From contig JAVXOZ010000031.1 of assembly GCA_036644995.1 (NCBI GenBank), positions 1 to 26,282 of the forward strand: DNA of 26,282 nucleotides, in the 5' to 3' direction. This document shows positions 1 to 7,215 of this stretch, one piece after another. The notes beneath the pieces are model-generated. The model was not told the origin of the DNA and did no database searches. It saw nothing but the letters and a program-made list of their open reading frames with translations. Source of the DNA: Cryptoclostridium sp036644995 (GTDB lineage Bacteria > Bacillota > Dehalobacteriia > UBA7702). The position numbers and the translations under genes were made by a program. The first letter of the stretch is position 1. Each line of letters begins with the position of its first letter.

Positions 1-101
1 CTGATATTCGGCAAAATCCCTTCATCGTGACCGCTTATGTACATTTAAGTACACTTCACGTCCCCGATTCCGAGAGTTTTACCGAATCTAAGCCTTTCTT
101 C
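1..101. repeat. Dispersed palindromic repeat, copy A
   Basis: This is the first of three related intergenic elements of about 100 bp. The left arm (CTGATATTCGGCAAAATCCC) and the right arm near 72-92 (GAGTTTTACCGAATCTAAG) are near inverse complements. The centre is a small palindrome, GTAC-N6-GTAC, near 40-53. The copy may be cut by the window edge. It is followed 24 bases later by copy B; the third copy is at 17417. It contains no reading frame. It could be a MITE-like or REP-like element, or DNA for a structured RNA; the sequence alone does not decide. Confidence 0.7.
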
Positions 102-124
102 AAAGCCTATGATTAGGATGAAGT

Positions 125-303
125 CTGATATTCGGCAAAATCCCTTCCCGCCCACTGTTTATGTATAGGTACATAAGCCGCCGCCGCTCCGTGAGTTTTG
201 CCGCATCTAAGGCTTTCTTAACACCATGGCATCTTGCCAAAACTATGTTTTTTGACAATCTAAGGCTTTGGAAAAAGCCTTAGATATTGTGGGCAAAATT
301 GCC
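125..303. repeat. Dispersed palindromic repeat, copy B, with hairpin tail
   Basis: The core (125-221) repeats copy A and is closer still to copy C at 17417: the arms ATTCGGCAAAA and TTTTGCCGCAT face each other across a GC-rich middle. A tail follows that copy C largely shares (CATCTTGCCAAAA near 229-242). In copy B the tail ends in two short hairpins: CTAAGGCTTT/AAAAGCCTTAG at 262-284 and GGCAA/TTGCC near 293-304. A similar tail (a GCCTAAGGC hairpin, then GGTAA/TTACC and a T run) lies at 7105-7155 after serS. These hairpins may end transcription, but the elements as a whole are not simple terminators. Confidence 0.7.
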
Positions 304-359
304 TTTAATCTACAAAAATAAGTATTTTATTAAATATTATACCGTAATTTTAATTTAAA

Positions 360-431
360 AACTTGCAGGTTTAGTCTGTTTCTACATCAATTTTAATATA
401 AAACTTGCTGATTTAGTCTGTGTCTACATCG
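360..431. repeat. Tandem duplication of the 3' end of rsgI
   Basis: Two imperfect copies of about 31 bp, one at 360-390 and one at 401-431, are repeated with a 41-bp period. Each contains the sequence for the last codons of rsgI with its stop, plus the bases just downstream. The gene uses the inner copy (stop at 413-415); the outer copy is untranslated. Confidence 0.7.
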
Positions 432-1471
432 TTATCGGGTTCTGCCACTTCAACTTCTTCAACTTCAACATCTTCTACTTCGTTGGCATCGTTGTTGTTT
501 TCTGTGGCATCATTAACTTGCTCATTGGCATCGTTTTGCTTTTCTGCAGCTTCTTTTTTGTCATCTTCAGCCTGCTCCGTGGCATCTTGAGCCTTTTGGG
601 CAGCTTCTTTTTCCTTGTCAGCAGCTTTTTCTTGTGTTTCCGCTACTTTTTCAGCGGCGTCTTTTTCAGCATCTTTTTGGTCCTCTGCGGCATCTAACAA
701 GGCATCTTTTTGGTCTTCTGTGGCATCTTCCAAATCGTCTAAGCGTTCTGCTTCTGCCATTATTTTACTTACGGGCATTGTTAGCCATAAAGCCGCATCA
801 AATGGTTCTGTGCCGGTGTATTCTTCTTGTAATTCCTGAACCAAACGGAGCTTACCCGGGGTTACGCCCAGTGCTTTGGCTTCTTCCATCATTTTTTGGT
901 TTGCTACCAAGGTTTCTACTTTAACGTTTATTTTGTGTTCCTTGCATTGTGCTCTTACAATTTGCCCCAAGGTATCTGCTAATTCTTCTGCTTTATCGTG
1001 ATTTTTACCCGAAGTGGCAATTACAATGCCACCTTGCATATCACTGTTAAAGTACCCTGCTTTTTCAATTTCTCCCAGGGTTAGTTTTATAGCCTCGTCA
1101 ATGGTTTTATTGTTAAGGTCTTTAAGGTTAACTTCCTGTAAAATCTCTTTACCATCGTCATTTACCGCATTTACAGAGAGTGTGCGGCCAAATATATTAA
1201 GAGTATATTCAATGGAGGGGTTTACATCCATGCTTACGTATGAATATGGGGTAAAATAGGCATATAAGCCACTGCTTAGCCCTAAGGTAAGCACAACGGC
1301 GGCAGCTATTGCCGCTGCACGCATGGTTATTTTTTTTGCGGCAGTTTTTGTTTCGTTCATATTTATCACCTGTCCAATCACATAATTTTTGTTCGAAATT
1401 TTAACTATGCAACCATTGTCCGTGAGTGCAGCCGCAAATTTATCTTTTATTTCCACAATTACAGCTTTCAT
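413..1471 (-). CDS. rsgI: RsgI-type anti-sigma factor with acidic coiled tail
   Basis: Membrane-anchored anti-sigma factor predicted to hold SigI, encoded just upstream. Residues 1-40 match the RsgI N-terminal sigma-binding domain (MKAVIVEIK at the start, NKNYVIGQV near 28-36). A single membrane segment spans about 51-72. An extracytoplasmic domain follows that contains the typical VSMDVNPSIEY stretch (79-89). From about residue 235 the protein becomes a long Ala/Glu/Lys/Asp/Gln-rich stretch, probably coiled or disordered, ending in a Glu/Val/Asp-rich tail. Many clostridial RsgI proteins carry carbohydrate-binding modules at this position; none is visible here. The start at 1471 is preferred over an ATG six bases upstream because AGGAG then lies eight bases away and the gene overlaps the sigI stop as TAATG, a sign of translational coupling. 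Length 352 aa. Confidence 0.88.
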   Translation of the reverse strand: MKAVIVEIKDKFAAALTDNGCIVKISNKNYVIGQVINMNETKTAAKKITMRAAAIAAAVVLTLGLSSGLYAYFTPYSYVSMDVNPSIEYTLNIFGRTLSVNAVNDDGKEILQEVNLKDLNNKTIDEAIKLTLGEIEKAGYFNSDMQGGIVIATSGKNHDKAEELADTLGQIVRAQCKEHKINVKVETLVANQKMMEEAKALGVTPGKLRLVQELQEEYTGTEPFDAALWLTMPVSKIMAEAERLDDLEDATEDQKDALLDAAEDQKDAEKDAAEKVAETQEKAADKEKEAAQKAQDATEQAEDDKKEAAEKQNDANEQVNDATENNNDANEVEDVEVEEVEVAEPDNDVDTD

Positions 1472-2181
1472 TAGCATAGCTCCTTTCGAATAGCATCTAA
1501 GTATTCGGCGAGGTGAGGGTACTCTCCGGAAAGCAACTCAACCACCGCTATAATATACTTTCGGTGGCGTTCCAATATTTTTCGGGGTAGGTGAGTATTT
1601 TTTTCAATTATTTTTAAAGGCAGTTGTTTTGAGTGTTGCATCTCCTCAATTAAAAGGGGTGTTTTTAGCATAAAAATAGCCGCCTTTGCACATGCTTCTT
1701 TTGTTTTCCCGGCTTTTGGTGAACAAGCTGTTAGGTCGAAAAAAGAAAATCCGTAAGTTGCAAAAACGGTATTGGCGATTTTAATTTCATCGGCGGGAGC
1801 GGTATTAGGCTCATAGGTAAGTTGTTTTTTTACATTTAAGGAAACTTCTGTGGCAATATCCTCGCCGTTGTTTTCACCGCTAAATACTGAGGGGGCAACG
1901 GAAATTTCCTGTTGGTGCTTTTTATTGCGGTCAAAATAATCGTAAAGCCTGCGTTTAATAACTAATTTGGCAAAATTAAGAAAAGAACCTTTTTGCCCTT
2001 GGTAATTTTGCATTGCTTCGGAAAAAGCACCTAAGGCAATGGACCATTCATCATCTGTATCGTTAATGTAGCGTTTGCAACAATCCGATGCACATTTCAG
2101 AATGAAAGGCTTGTATTCCCCTATAATTTCCTCCTGAGTTTGGGGGCTTGCTCCCATAACCCGTTGGTTTAAATCTGGCAC
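1471..2181 (-). CDS. sigI: RNA polymerase sigma factor SigI
   Basis: Alternative sigma factor of the sigma-70 family, SigI group (about 236 aa, the normal length). The region-2 signature is clear: DDEWSIALGAFSEAMQNY around residues 43-60, then GSFLNFAKLVIKRRLYDYF, the hallmark of SigI. The C-terminal part (about 165-230) is the SigI DNA-binding region, with LPRKILERHRKYIIAVVELL. The start is GTG, preceded by GAGGTGAG. The stop overlaps the rsgI ATG by one base, so the two are one operon driven by a strong sigma-A promoter at 2247-2275. In related bacteria SigI/RsgI pairs answer heat, envelope or polysaccharide signals. The regulon here is unknown; no SigI-type promoter was recognised nearby. 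Confidence 0.9.
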   Translation of the reverse strand: MPDLNQRVMGASPQTQEEIIGEYKPFILKCASDCCKRYINDTDDEWSIALGAFSEAMQNYQGQKGSFLNFAKLVIKRRLYDYFDRNKKHQQEISVAPSVFSGENNGEDIATEVSLNVKKQLTYEPNTAPADEIKIANTVFATYGFSFFDLTACSPKAGKTKEACAKAAIFMLKTPLLIEEMQHSKQLPLKIIEKNTHLPRKILERHRKYIIAVVELLSGEYPHLAEYLDAIRKELC

Positions 2182-2246
2182 TTAGCCTCACCTCTTTCAT
2201 TTAAGATGTGGCCTACCGTTCTGTGGATATTGGCAGGGCTATTGAG

Positions 2247-2275
2247 ATTATACAGGAAAAATATTACTTTGACAA
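2247..2275 (-). promoter_or_regulatory. Sigma-A promoter of sigI-rsgI
   Basis: On the minus strand TTGTCA is followed by a 17-base spacer and a perfect TATAAT, about 65 bases before the sigI GTG. It is the best promoter upstream of the operon. Confidence 0.75.
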
Positions 2276-2407
2276 GCAAAATACCCAGAAATTTTGATGT
2301 TTTTAATTTTTTTTGGGATATTTGGTTTTATAGAGGTATTTAAGTGATAAATTTTATTTTATTTAATTTATGCCACGGCTTTTATTGTTGATATTTTGGT
2401 TAAGTTT

Positions 2408-3232
2408 TTACCAAAATATGGGGCGGCATATGTTTGGGGGCAGCTTGGTATTTGCATTTCCCTTGGCGGTATTTATTTGCATTTGGGTTAAAAACATAGC
2501 TTTGGTTAAATCGGTATTTTTTATGTTTGCATCACGCATATCGGCACCTAAAAAATTTGCCCCAATTAAGCTGCATCCTTCAAAATTTGCGGCAATCAGC
2601 AATGCCATGCTAAAATCTTTGCCATCAAGATTTGTCCCTTTGAAGTTTTTCCCTAAAAAATCTTTATTTTCATGGTCACTTATTGGGGAATTTGTGGTTT
2701 TTGCAATTACCTTTTTCAATATTTCGTTCACTTTTAGCCTGTAATTTTCAACCTCTATGTTTAAAAGCTCATTGGGTAATTTCCTTGTTAATTGCTCATT
2801 TTTTAAAATCAGAGCTTCAATATCTGCTATTAAATTTTCATCTTCCACAGCGGATAAGGCTTGGATTAAATACCACAGCATCTGATGGAGCTGAAATGCG
2901 GTTAAAAAAGTTGTAAAAATTTCATCTGCTTTTTGGGGCTTTGTCCTCCAATTTGTATCAGGATAATAAAGCCCTGTAACCATTTGCCCTGCCCCAAAAC
3001 AATGGTAGCCCAAACAACCCTTCATTTTAGCTTGGACTAATTGAGGATGAATAGCACAACGGAAATCCAACATAAGGTTTTTGCAGGGTTTGCCGGCTTT
3101 TTTATTTTCAGGAAAACCATCTGTTTTCATGGAGTATAGGGCAACGCAACACAAGCCGCTGCAATTTTCGCAGTCTATTTTTAGCTTTGTTAATAAATCG
3201 TTATATTTTTTTAAATCAATAATTTTTGTCAT
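2408..3232 (-). CDS. Pentapeptide-repeat protein with Cys-rich N-terminal domain
   Basis: A 274-aa soluble protein. The N-terminal half has many cysteines: CENCSGLCC near residues 20-28, further Cys near 49, 58, 73 and 78, and HCFGAG, suggesting a metal or Fe-S site. The middle (100-180) is helical and charged. Residues about 185-255 are pentapeptide repeats of the A(N/D)LXX type (for example FKGTNLDGKDF, ANFEGCSLIGANFLGADMRDANI), which fold as a right-handed quadrilateral beta helix. The start ATG has AAGGAG six bases upstream. It appears to be a single gene with no partner. The pairing of a Cys-cluster domain with pentapeptide repeats is seen in clostridial genomes, but I know of no assigned function. 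Confidence 0.75.
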   Translation of the reverse strand: MTKIIDLKKYNDLLTKLKIDCENCSGLCCVALYSMKTDGFPENKKAGKPCKNLMLDFRCAIHPQLVQAKMKGCLGYHCFGAGQMVTGLYYPDTNWRTKPQKADEIFTTFLTAFQLHQMLWYLIQALSAVEDENLIADIEALILKNEQLTRKLPNELLNIEVENYRLKVNEILKKVIAKTTNSPISDHENKDFLGKNFKGTNLDGKDFSMALLIAANFEGCSLIGANFLGADMRDANIKNTDLTKAMFLTQMQINTAKGNANTKLPPNICRPIFW

Positions 3233-3315
3233 TGCTGCTCCTTGGTTTTCTGTAAATGTAATTTATTATTTTAGAAAATACTTTAGTGTTCTTTTGCACC
3301 GATTTTGCACTTGGG

Positions 3316-3348
3316 CTTCAGTGCAAATAATCTTCACTGAGGTTTTTT
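3316..3348 (+). terminator. Terminator-like hairpin without an obvious gene
   Basis: The stem CTTCAGTG/CACTGAGG with an 11-base loop is followed by six T on the plus strand. No plus-strand gene lies upstream (the neighbour starts at 3232 on minus), so it probably served a gene now lost or the remnant that follows. Confidence 0.5.
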
Positions 3349-3361
3349 ATTCCAATAATAG

Positions 3362-3532
3362 CATAAAGCTCAAATTATTTATAAATACCTTTATAAAGAC
3401 GAGATATTGAATATTTTAAGTACACACGGATTTGAAGTGGTGGAACCAAAAGATGAAATAGTTACCGGTGCTAATGAAACAGCTTTTATTATAGTGTGCC
3501 ACCGAGAAAAAGCACATTTGATTTGCGGCTGA
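3362..3532 (+). pseudogene. C-terminal remnant of an unidentified gene
   Basis: An open stretch of about 56 codons with no start codon or ribosome site. It reads like real protein over about 45 residues (KDEILNILSTHGFEVVEPKD, then TGANETAFIIV) before running antisense into the end of the neighbouring flavodoxin/ferredoxin gene at about 3499. The pattern of a 'GFEVVE' strand followed by a final 'FIIV' strand resembles the C-terminus of SAM-dependent methyltransferases, but this is only a resemblance. The abrupt switch marks a deletion or recombination junction. Confidence 0.4.
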
Positions 3533-4262
3533 CACAGGATTTTTTCATCTTCTTTCCTGCAACAAACAATAGTGCAGGGTTTAAATTTCTGGCATGCTGT
3601 GGGCAGATTGTGACGCATCGCATACAGGTGATACAGCGATCCTTTAGAGTTTGGGATGGCATTTCCGTTGGAATTGCATTGGCAGGACAGTTCTTGGCAC
3701 ATACGCCGCATTTGGTGCAGTTTTTGTTGGCGCCGGGCTTCAGTGGCAATCCGTGGTACTCTCGGTAGGGCGTGTTGCCCTTGACTACAACATCGGATAA
3801 AAACACACCGTTTTCCATGTGCTGTTTTATTTTTTGTGCAAACTCTAAAAGTTCCTTTTGGTCAGCGGCATCTGGTCTGCCCGTACCGAACTGGTGCATA
3901 ATGGAATGCTCGGTTACCGCAGCGATGGCGGCAATTACATGAAAACCATTTTGCTGTACAATCTCTTTTAGCTCCAAAAGGGTATCGTCATAGTCTCTAT
4001 TTCCGTAGGTTGTCACCAAAATTGTAGGTGTAGCCGCCGCTTTCATCTGTGCCAAATGTGCCGCCGCAACAGTAGGTACTCGTCCACCAAAGGATGGAAC
4101 TCCAATCAGACACAAATCCTCTGTTGTAAAGGTGCAAGGTGAATAGTCTTTTTCAGAGATGGAGAAATCTAAGGTTTGTTGTTCACTTTTCCAAACTCCT
4201 GCAATAAGTTCAATCACAGTTTTTGTGTTTCCTGTAGGGCTAAAATAAAGTTTGTTAATCAT
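3489..4262 (-). CDS. EFR1-family flavodoxin/ferredoxin fusion
   Basis: A 257-aa electron-transfer protein with two domains. Residues 1-150 are flavodoxin-like: FSPTGNTKTVIELIAG near 7-22 is the FMN phosphate loop. Residues 175-235 are a 2[4Fe-4S] ferredoxin with CTKCGVCAKNCP and CITCMRCVTICP motifs. Related proteins normally end in a 'K/RKxNxLF' stretch; here RKSNVLFL is followed by four extra residues before the stop. This fits fusion of the gene end to foreign DNA at about 3499. The start ATG follows TAGGAGAAG. The hypothetical gene 118 bases upstream on the same strand may be co-transcribed. The redox partner is unknown. Confidence 0.85.
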   Translation of the reverse strand: MINKLYFSPTGNTKTVIELIAGVWKSEQQTLDFSISEKDYSPCTFTTEDLCLIGVPSFGGRVPTVAAAHLAQMKAAATPTILVTTYGNRDYDDTLLELKEIVQQNGFHVIAAIAAVTEHSIMHQFGTGRPDAADQKELLEFAQKIKQHMENGVFLSDVVVKGNTPYREYHGLPLKPGANKNCTKCGVCAKNCPANAIPTEMPSQTLKDRCITCMRCVTICPQHARNLNPALLFVAGKKMKKSCVSRKSNVLFLGGTL

Positions 4263-4380
4263 CTTTTTCTTCTCCTATCTGTAAGTTACTCTGATTTTCC
4301 GCCAATTTTTTAATAGCATTTGATATATTACGATTTTTCCCTTTCAAAATCTGCATCTGTACATCTGCAAATAATGGTTT

Positions 4381-4785
4381 TTACTTTTTCACCCACCAGC
4401 CGCCGCCGTTTTTGAACCCGTTTTGCTCCATAAAAGGCGTTATAAGTTTGATGTACGGCGTTTCGCATTTGCGGTTTAGTCGTAGGGCAATCTTTTGAAT
4501 AAGCTCTTGCCCCAGAGCAGACCACTCCTTATAGGCAGCTTCAATTTCAGGAGTGCAGTCCTCGTCATCGAGGGTATGTCCAAGCCATCCTCTTTCATTC
4601 CACGCTCCGGCAAGAGCAGTGGCTAAATCCTCATCTGTGTAATCTTCACCGAGCTTGGTTCGCCATTCATCAGCACTTATACCCCCAAGGGGCTCACCTA
4701 CCATAACCACCATTTCTTCGGGCGGAACAATGGAATCGTCGCTGTGATATTGTACAATATTATTCTTTTTAATTTGTTTAATCAT
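4381..4785 (-). CDS. Hypothetical protein
   Basis: A 134-aa acidic soluble protein that I do not recognise. It has a clear AAAGGAG ribosome site seven to nine bases before the ATG, no signal peptide and no membrane segment. It contains several tryptophans (EWRTKLGEDYTDEDLATAL, AWNERGWLGHTL) and ends NGGGWWVKK. The composition and absence of internal stops support a real gene. It precedes the flavodoxin/ferredoxin gene on the same strand. Confidence 0.6.
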   Translation of the reverse strand: MIKQIKKNNIVQYHSDDSIVPPEEMVVMVGEPLGGISADEWRTKLGEDYTDEDLATALAGAWNERGWLGHTLDDEDCTPEIEAAYKEWSALGQELIQKIALRLNRKCETPYIKLITPFMEQNGFKNGGGWWVKK

Positions 4786-4964
4786 TGAATGCTACTCCTT
4801 TACTAAAACATTTCTGTTTTTTTCAATTATTATTTATATTATTGAATTAACATAATGAAAAGTTCCCAAACTATTAGACCATGTGTTGCTATATTCCCTT
4901 AACTTTTTTACTTATATTTAGAATTTCCTTTAAATATATTTTAATTTCACGTTTACTGTGTTTT

Positions 4965-5052
4965 GTGCTGAGTTACGGTTTTGAGCTGAGCTGTGTTACT
5001 ATGCTTTTGTGCTGTGCTGTGCTGTGCTGTGATGAGTTACGGTGTTGTGATG
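4965..5052. repeat. Low-complexity TGTGC/TGAGC tandem region
   Basis: Short degenerate tandem units of the TGTGC/TGAGC/TGAGTTACGG type, with at least four perfect TGTGC units near 5015-5035 and two GAGTTACGGT copies. It lies downstream of the tRNA-Ser terminator, in the 325-base gap before the hypothetical gene at 4785. The rest of that gap (4786-4964) is AT-rich with nothing recognisable. Confidence 0.7.
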
Positions 5053-5061
5053 GGGCATAAC

Positions 5062-5107
5062 AAAAAACGCTAACCCCGATACTTACCGTATCAAAATTAG
5101 CGTTTTT
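5062..5107 (-). terminator. Terminator of the tRNA-Ser pair
   Basis: A long stem pairs AAAAACGCTAA with TTAGCGTTTTT, with an inner GATAC/GTATC stem. On the minus strand it is followed by a T run. It lies just 3' of the tRNA-Ser(GCT) gene. Confidence 0.85.
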
Positions 5108-5110
5108 ATA

Positions 5111-5204
5111 TGGCGGAGAGCAAGGGATTCGAACCCTCGATACAGGTTTTGCCCGTATACTCGCTTAGCAGGCGAGCGCCTTAGACCGACTCGGCCAACT
5201 CTCC
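5111..5204 (-). tRNA. tRNA-Ser(GCT)
   Basis: A class II tRNA of 94 nt including an encoded CCA. The acceptor GGAGAGT pairs with the 3' end GCTCTCC, followed by discriminator G and CCA. The anticodon loop reads CTGCTAA, giving anticodon GCT (codons AGC/AGU). The long variable arm typical of serine tRNAs is present, and the T arm contains GGTTCGAATCC. It is the second gene of a two-tRNA serine cluster. Confidence 0.95.
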
Positions 5205-5241
5205 ATAAATTGGAATAGGTAAATATAAAGCTTAAAGGTAT

Positions 5242-5331
5242 TGGCGGAGAGGGTGGGATTCGAACCCACGGAACCCGCGAAGGTTCAACGGTTTTCAAGA
5301 CCGCCTCCTTAAACCACTCGGACACCCCTCC
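5242..5331 (-). tRNA. tRNA-Ser(TGA)
   Basis: A class II tRNA of 90 nt including CCA. The acceptor GGAGGGG pairs with CCTCTCC (one G-U), with discriminator G. The anticodon loop is CTTGAAA, giving anticodon TGA (reads UCN codons). The variable arm is long. It lies 37 bases upstream of tRNA-Ser(GCT) on the same strand and diverges from the serS promoter. Confidence 0.95.
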
Positions 5332-5396
5332 GAGGTACCACTTTGCAAAGGTACTTAACTACTATATCAAATCAAATCCATCTTGTCAAGAATTTC

Positions 5397-5425
5397 TTGC
5401 TTTTTTAATTTTGATATGCTATACT
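5397..5425 (+). promoter_or_regulatory. Sigma-A promoter of serS
   Basis: TTGCTT, a 17-base spacer, then TATACT. The predicted start near 5432 places the whole T-box leader in the transcript. Confidence 0.7.
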
Positions 5426-5431
5426 TTTGTC

Positions 5432-5662
5432 AGTATCTTTAATAAAGCAACGGGTTAAACTATAACAAACTACTTTTCCAAAGAGAGTCGGTGGTGCTGA
5501 AAACCGATGAAAAGGCTTGTTTTCCACTTAACTTGGGACTTACCTAAAACGTTGCTGTGGTTCATCACCAAAAAAAGATGAGAGTGGGCTTGTTATGAGC
5601 CAATTAGGGTGGCAACGCGGAATCTTCGTCCCTTTTTCATGGGGGAGCGGGGATTTTTTTTA
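5432..5662 (+). promoter_or_regulatory. T-box riboswitch leader of serS (serine)
   Basis: The conserved T-box sequence AGGGTGGCAACGCGG lies at 5606-5620, whose UGGC pairs with the NCCA end of uncharged tRNA. It is followed by a terminator (5622-5660; ATCTTCG on the left, GCGGGGAT on the right, then eight T). Upstream, 5480-5545 is the Stem I region with AGAGAGTCGGTGGTGCTGAA. A likely specifier codon is TCC (Ser) near 5532, in TTTTCCACTT; this choice is inference from position. Known logic: uncharged tRNA-Ser stabilises the antiterminator and switches on serS. Confidence 0.93.
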
Positions 5663-5695
5663 TGCAGTTTATTGTATTTTAAAGGAGGAAAAATA

Positions 5696-6964
5696 ATGTT
5701 AGATATGAAATTTGTACGTCAAAATCCCGATGCTGTGAAAGCGGCATTGGTGAAACGGCACGTGGATATAAATTTGGATAATTTTTTAGCCATAGACCAA
5801 AAACGCCGTGAAGCCTTGGTTAAAATGGAAGAAATGAAAGCCAAAAGCAATAAGGTTTCCCAAGATGTGGGGCGGATGAAAAAAGCCGGGGAAAATGCCG
5901 ATGCGGTGATGGCAGAAATGAAAGAATTAAAAATAGAAATCAAGGAAATTGAGGAAGCAGTAAGAAATTTTGATGCAGATTTGCTCCAAGAATTGCTGTA
6001 TATCCCCAATATTCCCCATGAATCTGTGCCCACAGGCAACGATGAAGATGATAATTTAGAGGTTAGCCGTTGGGGTGAACCGAAAAAATTCGATTTCGAA
6101 CCCAAGCCACACTGGGATATTGGTGAAGATTTAAATATTTTAGATTTTGAACGTGGTTCTAAAGTTACCGGAGCACGGTTTACCTTTTATCGAGGGATGG
6201 GAGCACGGCTGGAAAGGGCTTTAATTAGTTTCTTTTTAGATGTTCACACCGAACAACACGGCTATGAGGAGCTGTTTCCGCCTTTTATCGCCAATAAAGA
6301 TAGCCTAACAGCCACAGGGCAATTACCCAAATTTGCCGAGGATATGTTCCGCTTGGAAGGTACGGATTATTATTTAATACCCACCGCCGAAGTACCGGTT
6401 ACCAATTATTTCCGTGGTGAAATTTTAGATAATGATATCTTGCCAAAATATATGACGGCTTACAGTGCCTGTTTTAGGGCAGAAGCCGGAGCAGCAGGTA
6501 GAGATACCCGTGGGCTTATTCGCCAGCATCAATTTAACAAGGTGGAATTGGTTAAATTTGTACGCCCTGAGGATTCTTATGCAGAATTGGAAAAATTAAC
6601 CGCAGATGCGGAGCATATATTGCAGCTTTTGGAATTACCATATAGAAAAGTTACCCTTTCCACCGGTGATTTAGGGTTTTCCTCTGCTAAAACCTACGAT
6701 TTGGAAGTTTGGCTCCCCAGCTTTAATTGCTATCGTGAAATATCCTCATGCAGCAATTTTGAGGATTTCCAAGCTCGCCGTGGCAATATCCGCTTTAAAA
6801 GAGATCAAAAATCCAAACCGGAATTTGTCCATACCTTAAATGGCAGTGGGGTGGCAGTTGGTCGCACCGTGGCAGCAATATTGGAAAATTATCAGGAAGA
6901 AGATGGCAGGGTAAAAATACCCACGGTATTAAAACCCTATATGGGCAACAAATCCTATCTGTAA
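5696..6964 (+). CDS. serS: Seryl-tRNA synthetase
   Basis: Charges tRNA-Ser with serine using ATP; cytoplasmic class II synthetase, 422 aa, the usual bacterial size. Residues 1-105 form the N-terminal two-helix coiled arm (MLDMKFVRQNPDAVK, then Lys/Glu-rich helices) that grips the long variable arm of tRNA-Ser. Motif 2 lies near residue 260 (CFRAEAGAAGRDTRGLIRQH) and motif 3 near 381 (NGSGVAVGRTVAAILENYQ). The start at 5696 follows AAAGGAGG by seven bases. An in-frame upstream extension from 5609 would run through the T-box terminator and is rejected. Expression should be controlled by the T-box leader. The two tRNA-Ser genes just upstream are on the opposite strand. Confidence 0.97.
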   Translation: MLDMKFVRQNPDAVKAALVKRHVDINLDNFLAIDQKRREALVKMEEMKAKSNKVSQDVGRMKKAGENADAVMAEMKELKIEIKEIEEAVRNFDADLLQELLYIPNIPHESVPTGNDEDDNLEVSRWGEPKKFDFEPKPHWDIGEDLNILDFERGSKVTGARFTFYRGMGARLERALISFFLDVHTEQHGYEELFPPFIANKDSLTATGQLPKFAEDMFRLEGTDYYLIPTAEVPVTNYFRGEILDNDILPKYMTAYSACFRAEAGAAGRDTRGLIRQHQFNKVELVKFVRPEDSYAELEKLTADAEHILQLLELPYRKVTLSTGDLGFSSAKTYDLEVWLPSFNCYREISSCSNFEDFQARRGNIRFKRDQKSKPEFVHTLNGSGVAVGRTVAAILENYQEEDGRVKIPTVLKPYMGNKSYL

Positions 6965-7164
6965 AATACCCCTATAATCACTGCTAAACAGTGTTTTTGC
7001 AATGGCTGAAACTTGAAAAAACCTAAAATAGCACAATGTTTATAAGCATCTGTGCACAGGGCACTCTAAAATCTTTTGGCTCAGATATGTTGAAATTTTG
7101 GATAGCCTAAGGCTTTTTCTCAGCCTATTATATGGCGGTAAAAATTACCTTTTATTATAATATC

Positions 7165-7205
7165 AATGCCGTTAAATAGTTGATTTAACTATTTAACGGC
7201 ATTTT
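7165..7205. terminator. Bidirectional terminator between serS and the DUF421 gene
   Basis: A perfect inverted repeat (AATGCCGTTAAATAGTT, five-base loop, complement) is followed by T on the plus strand and preceded by A-rich sequence. It serves convergent serS and the minus-strand DUF421 gene. The bases 6965-7164 hold a GCCTAAGGC-type hairpin and a GGTAA/TTACC hairpin with T run (7132-7155), similar to the tail of repeat copy B. Confidence 0.8.
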
Positions 7206-7215
7206 TCATTAATAT

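Noticed and set aside
615..1259. Several plus-strand open frames opposite rsgI
   Set aside because: They arise from the repetitive Ala/Glu/Lys codons of rsgI; no ribosome sites.
4965..5052. CRISPR-like array
   Set aside because: Units are about five bases and degenerate, with no spacers.
5083..5325. Minus-strand open frame of 80 codons
   Set aside because: It reads through both tRNA-Ser genes; it is a chance frame.
5609..5695. Upstream extension of serS
   Set aside because: It would translate the T-box and terminator; the AAAGGAGG-ATG at 5696 is the proper start.
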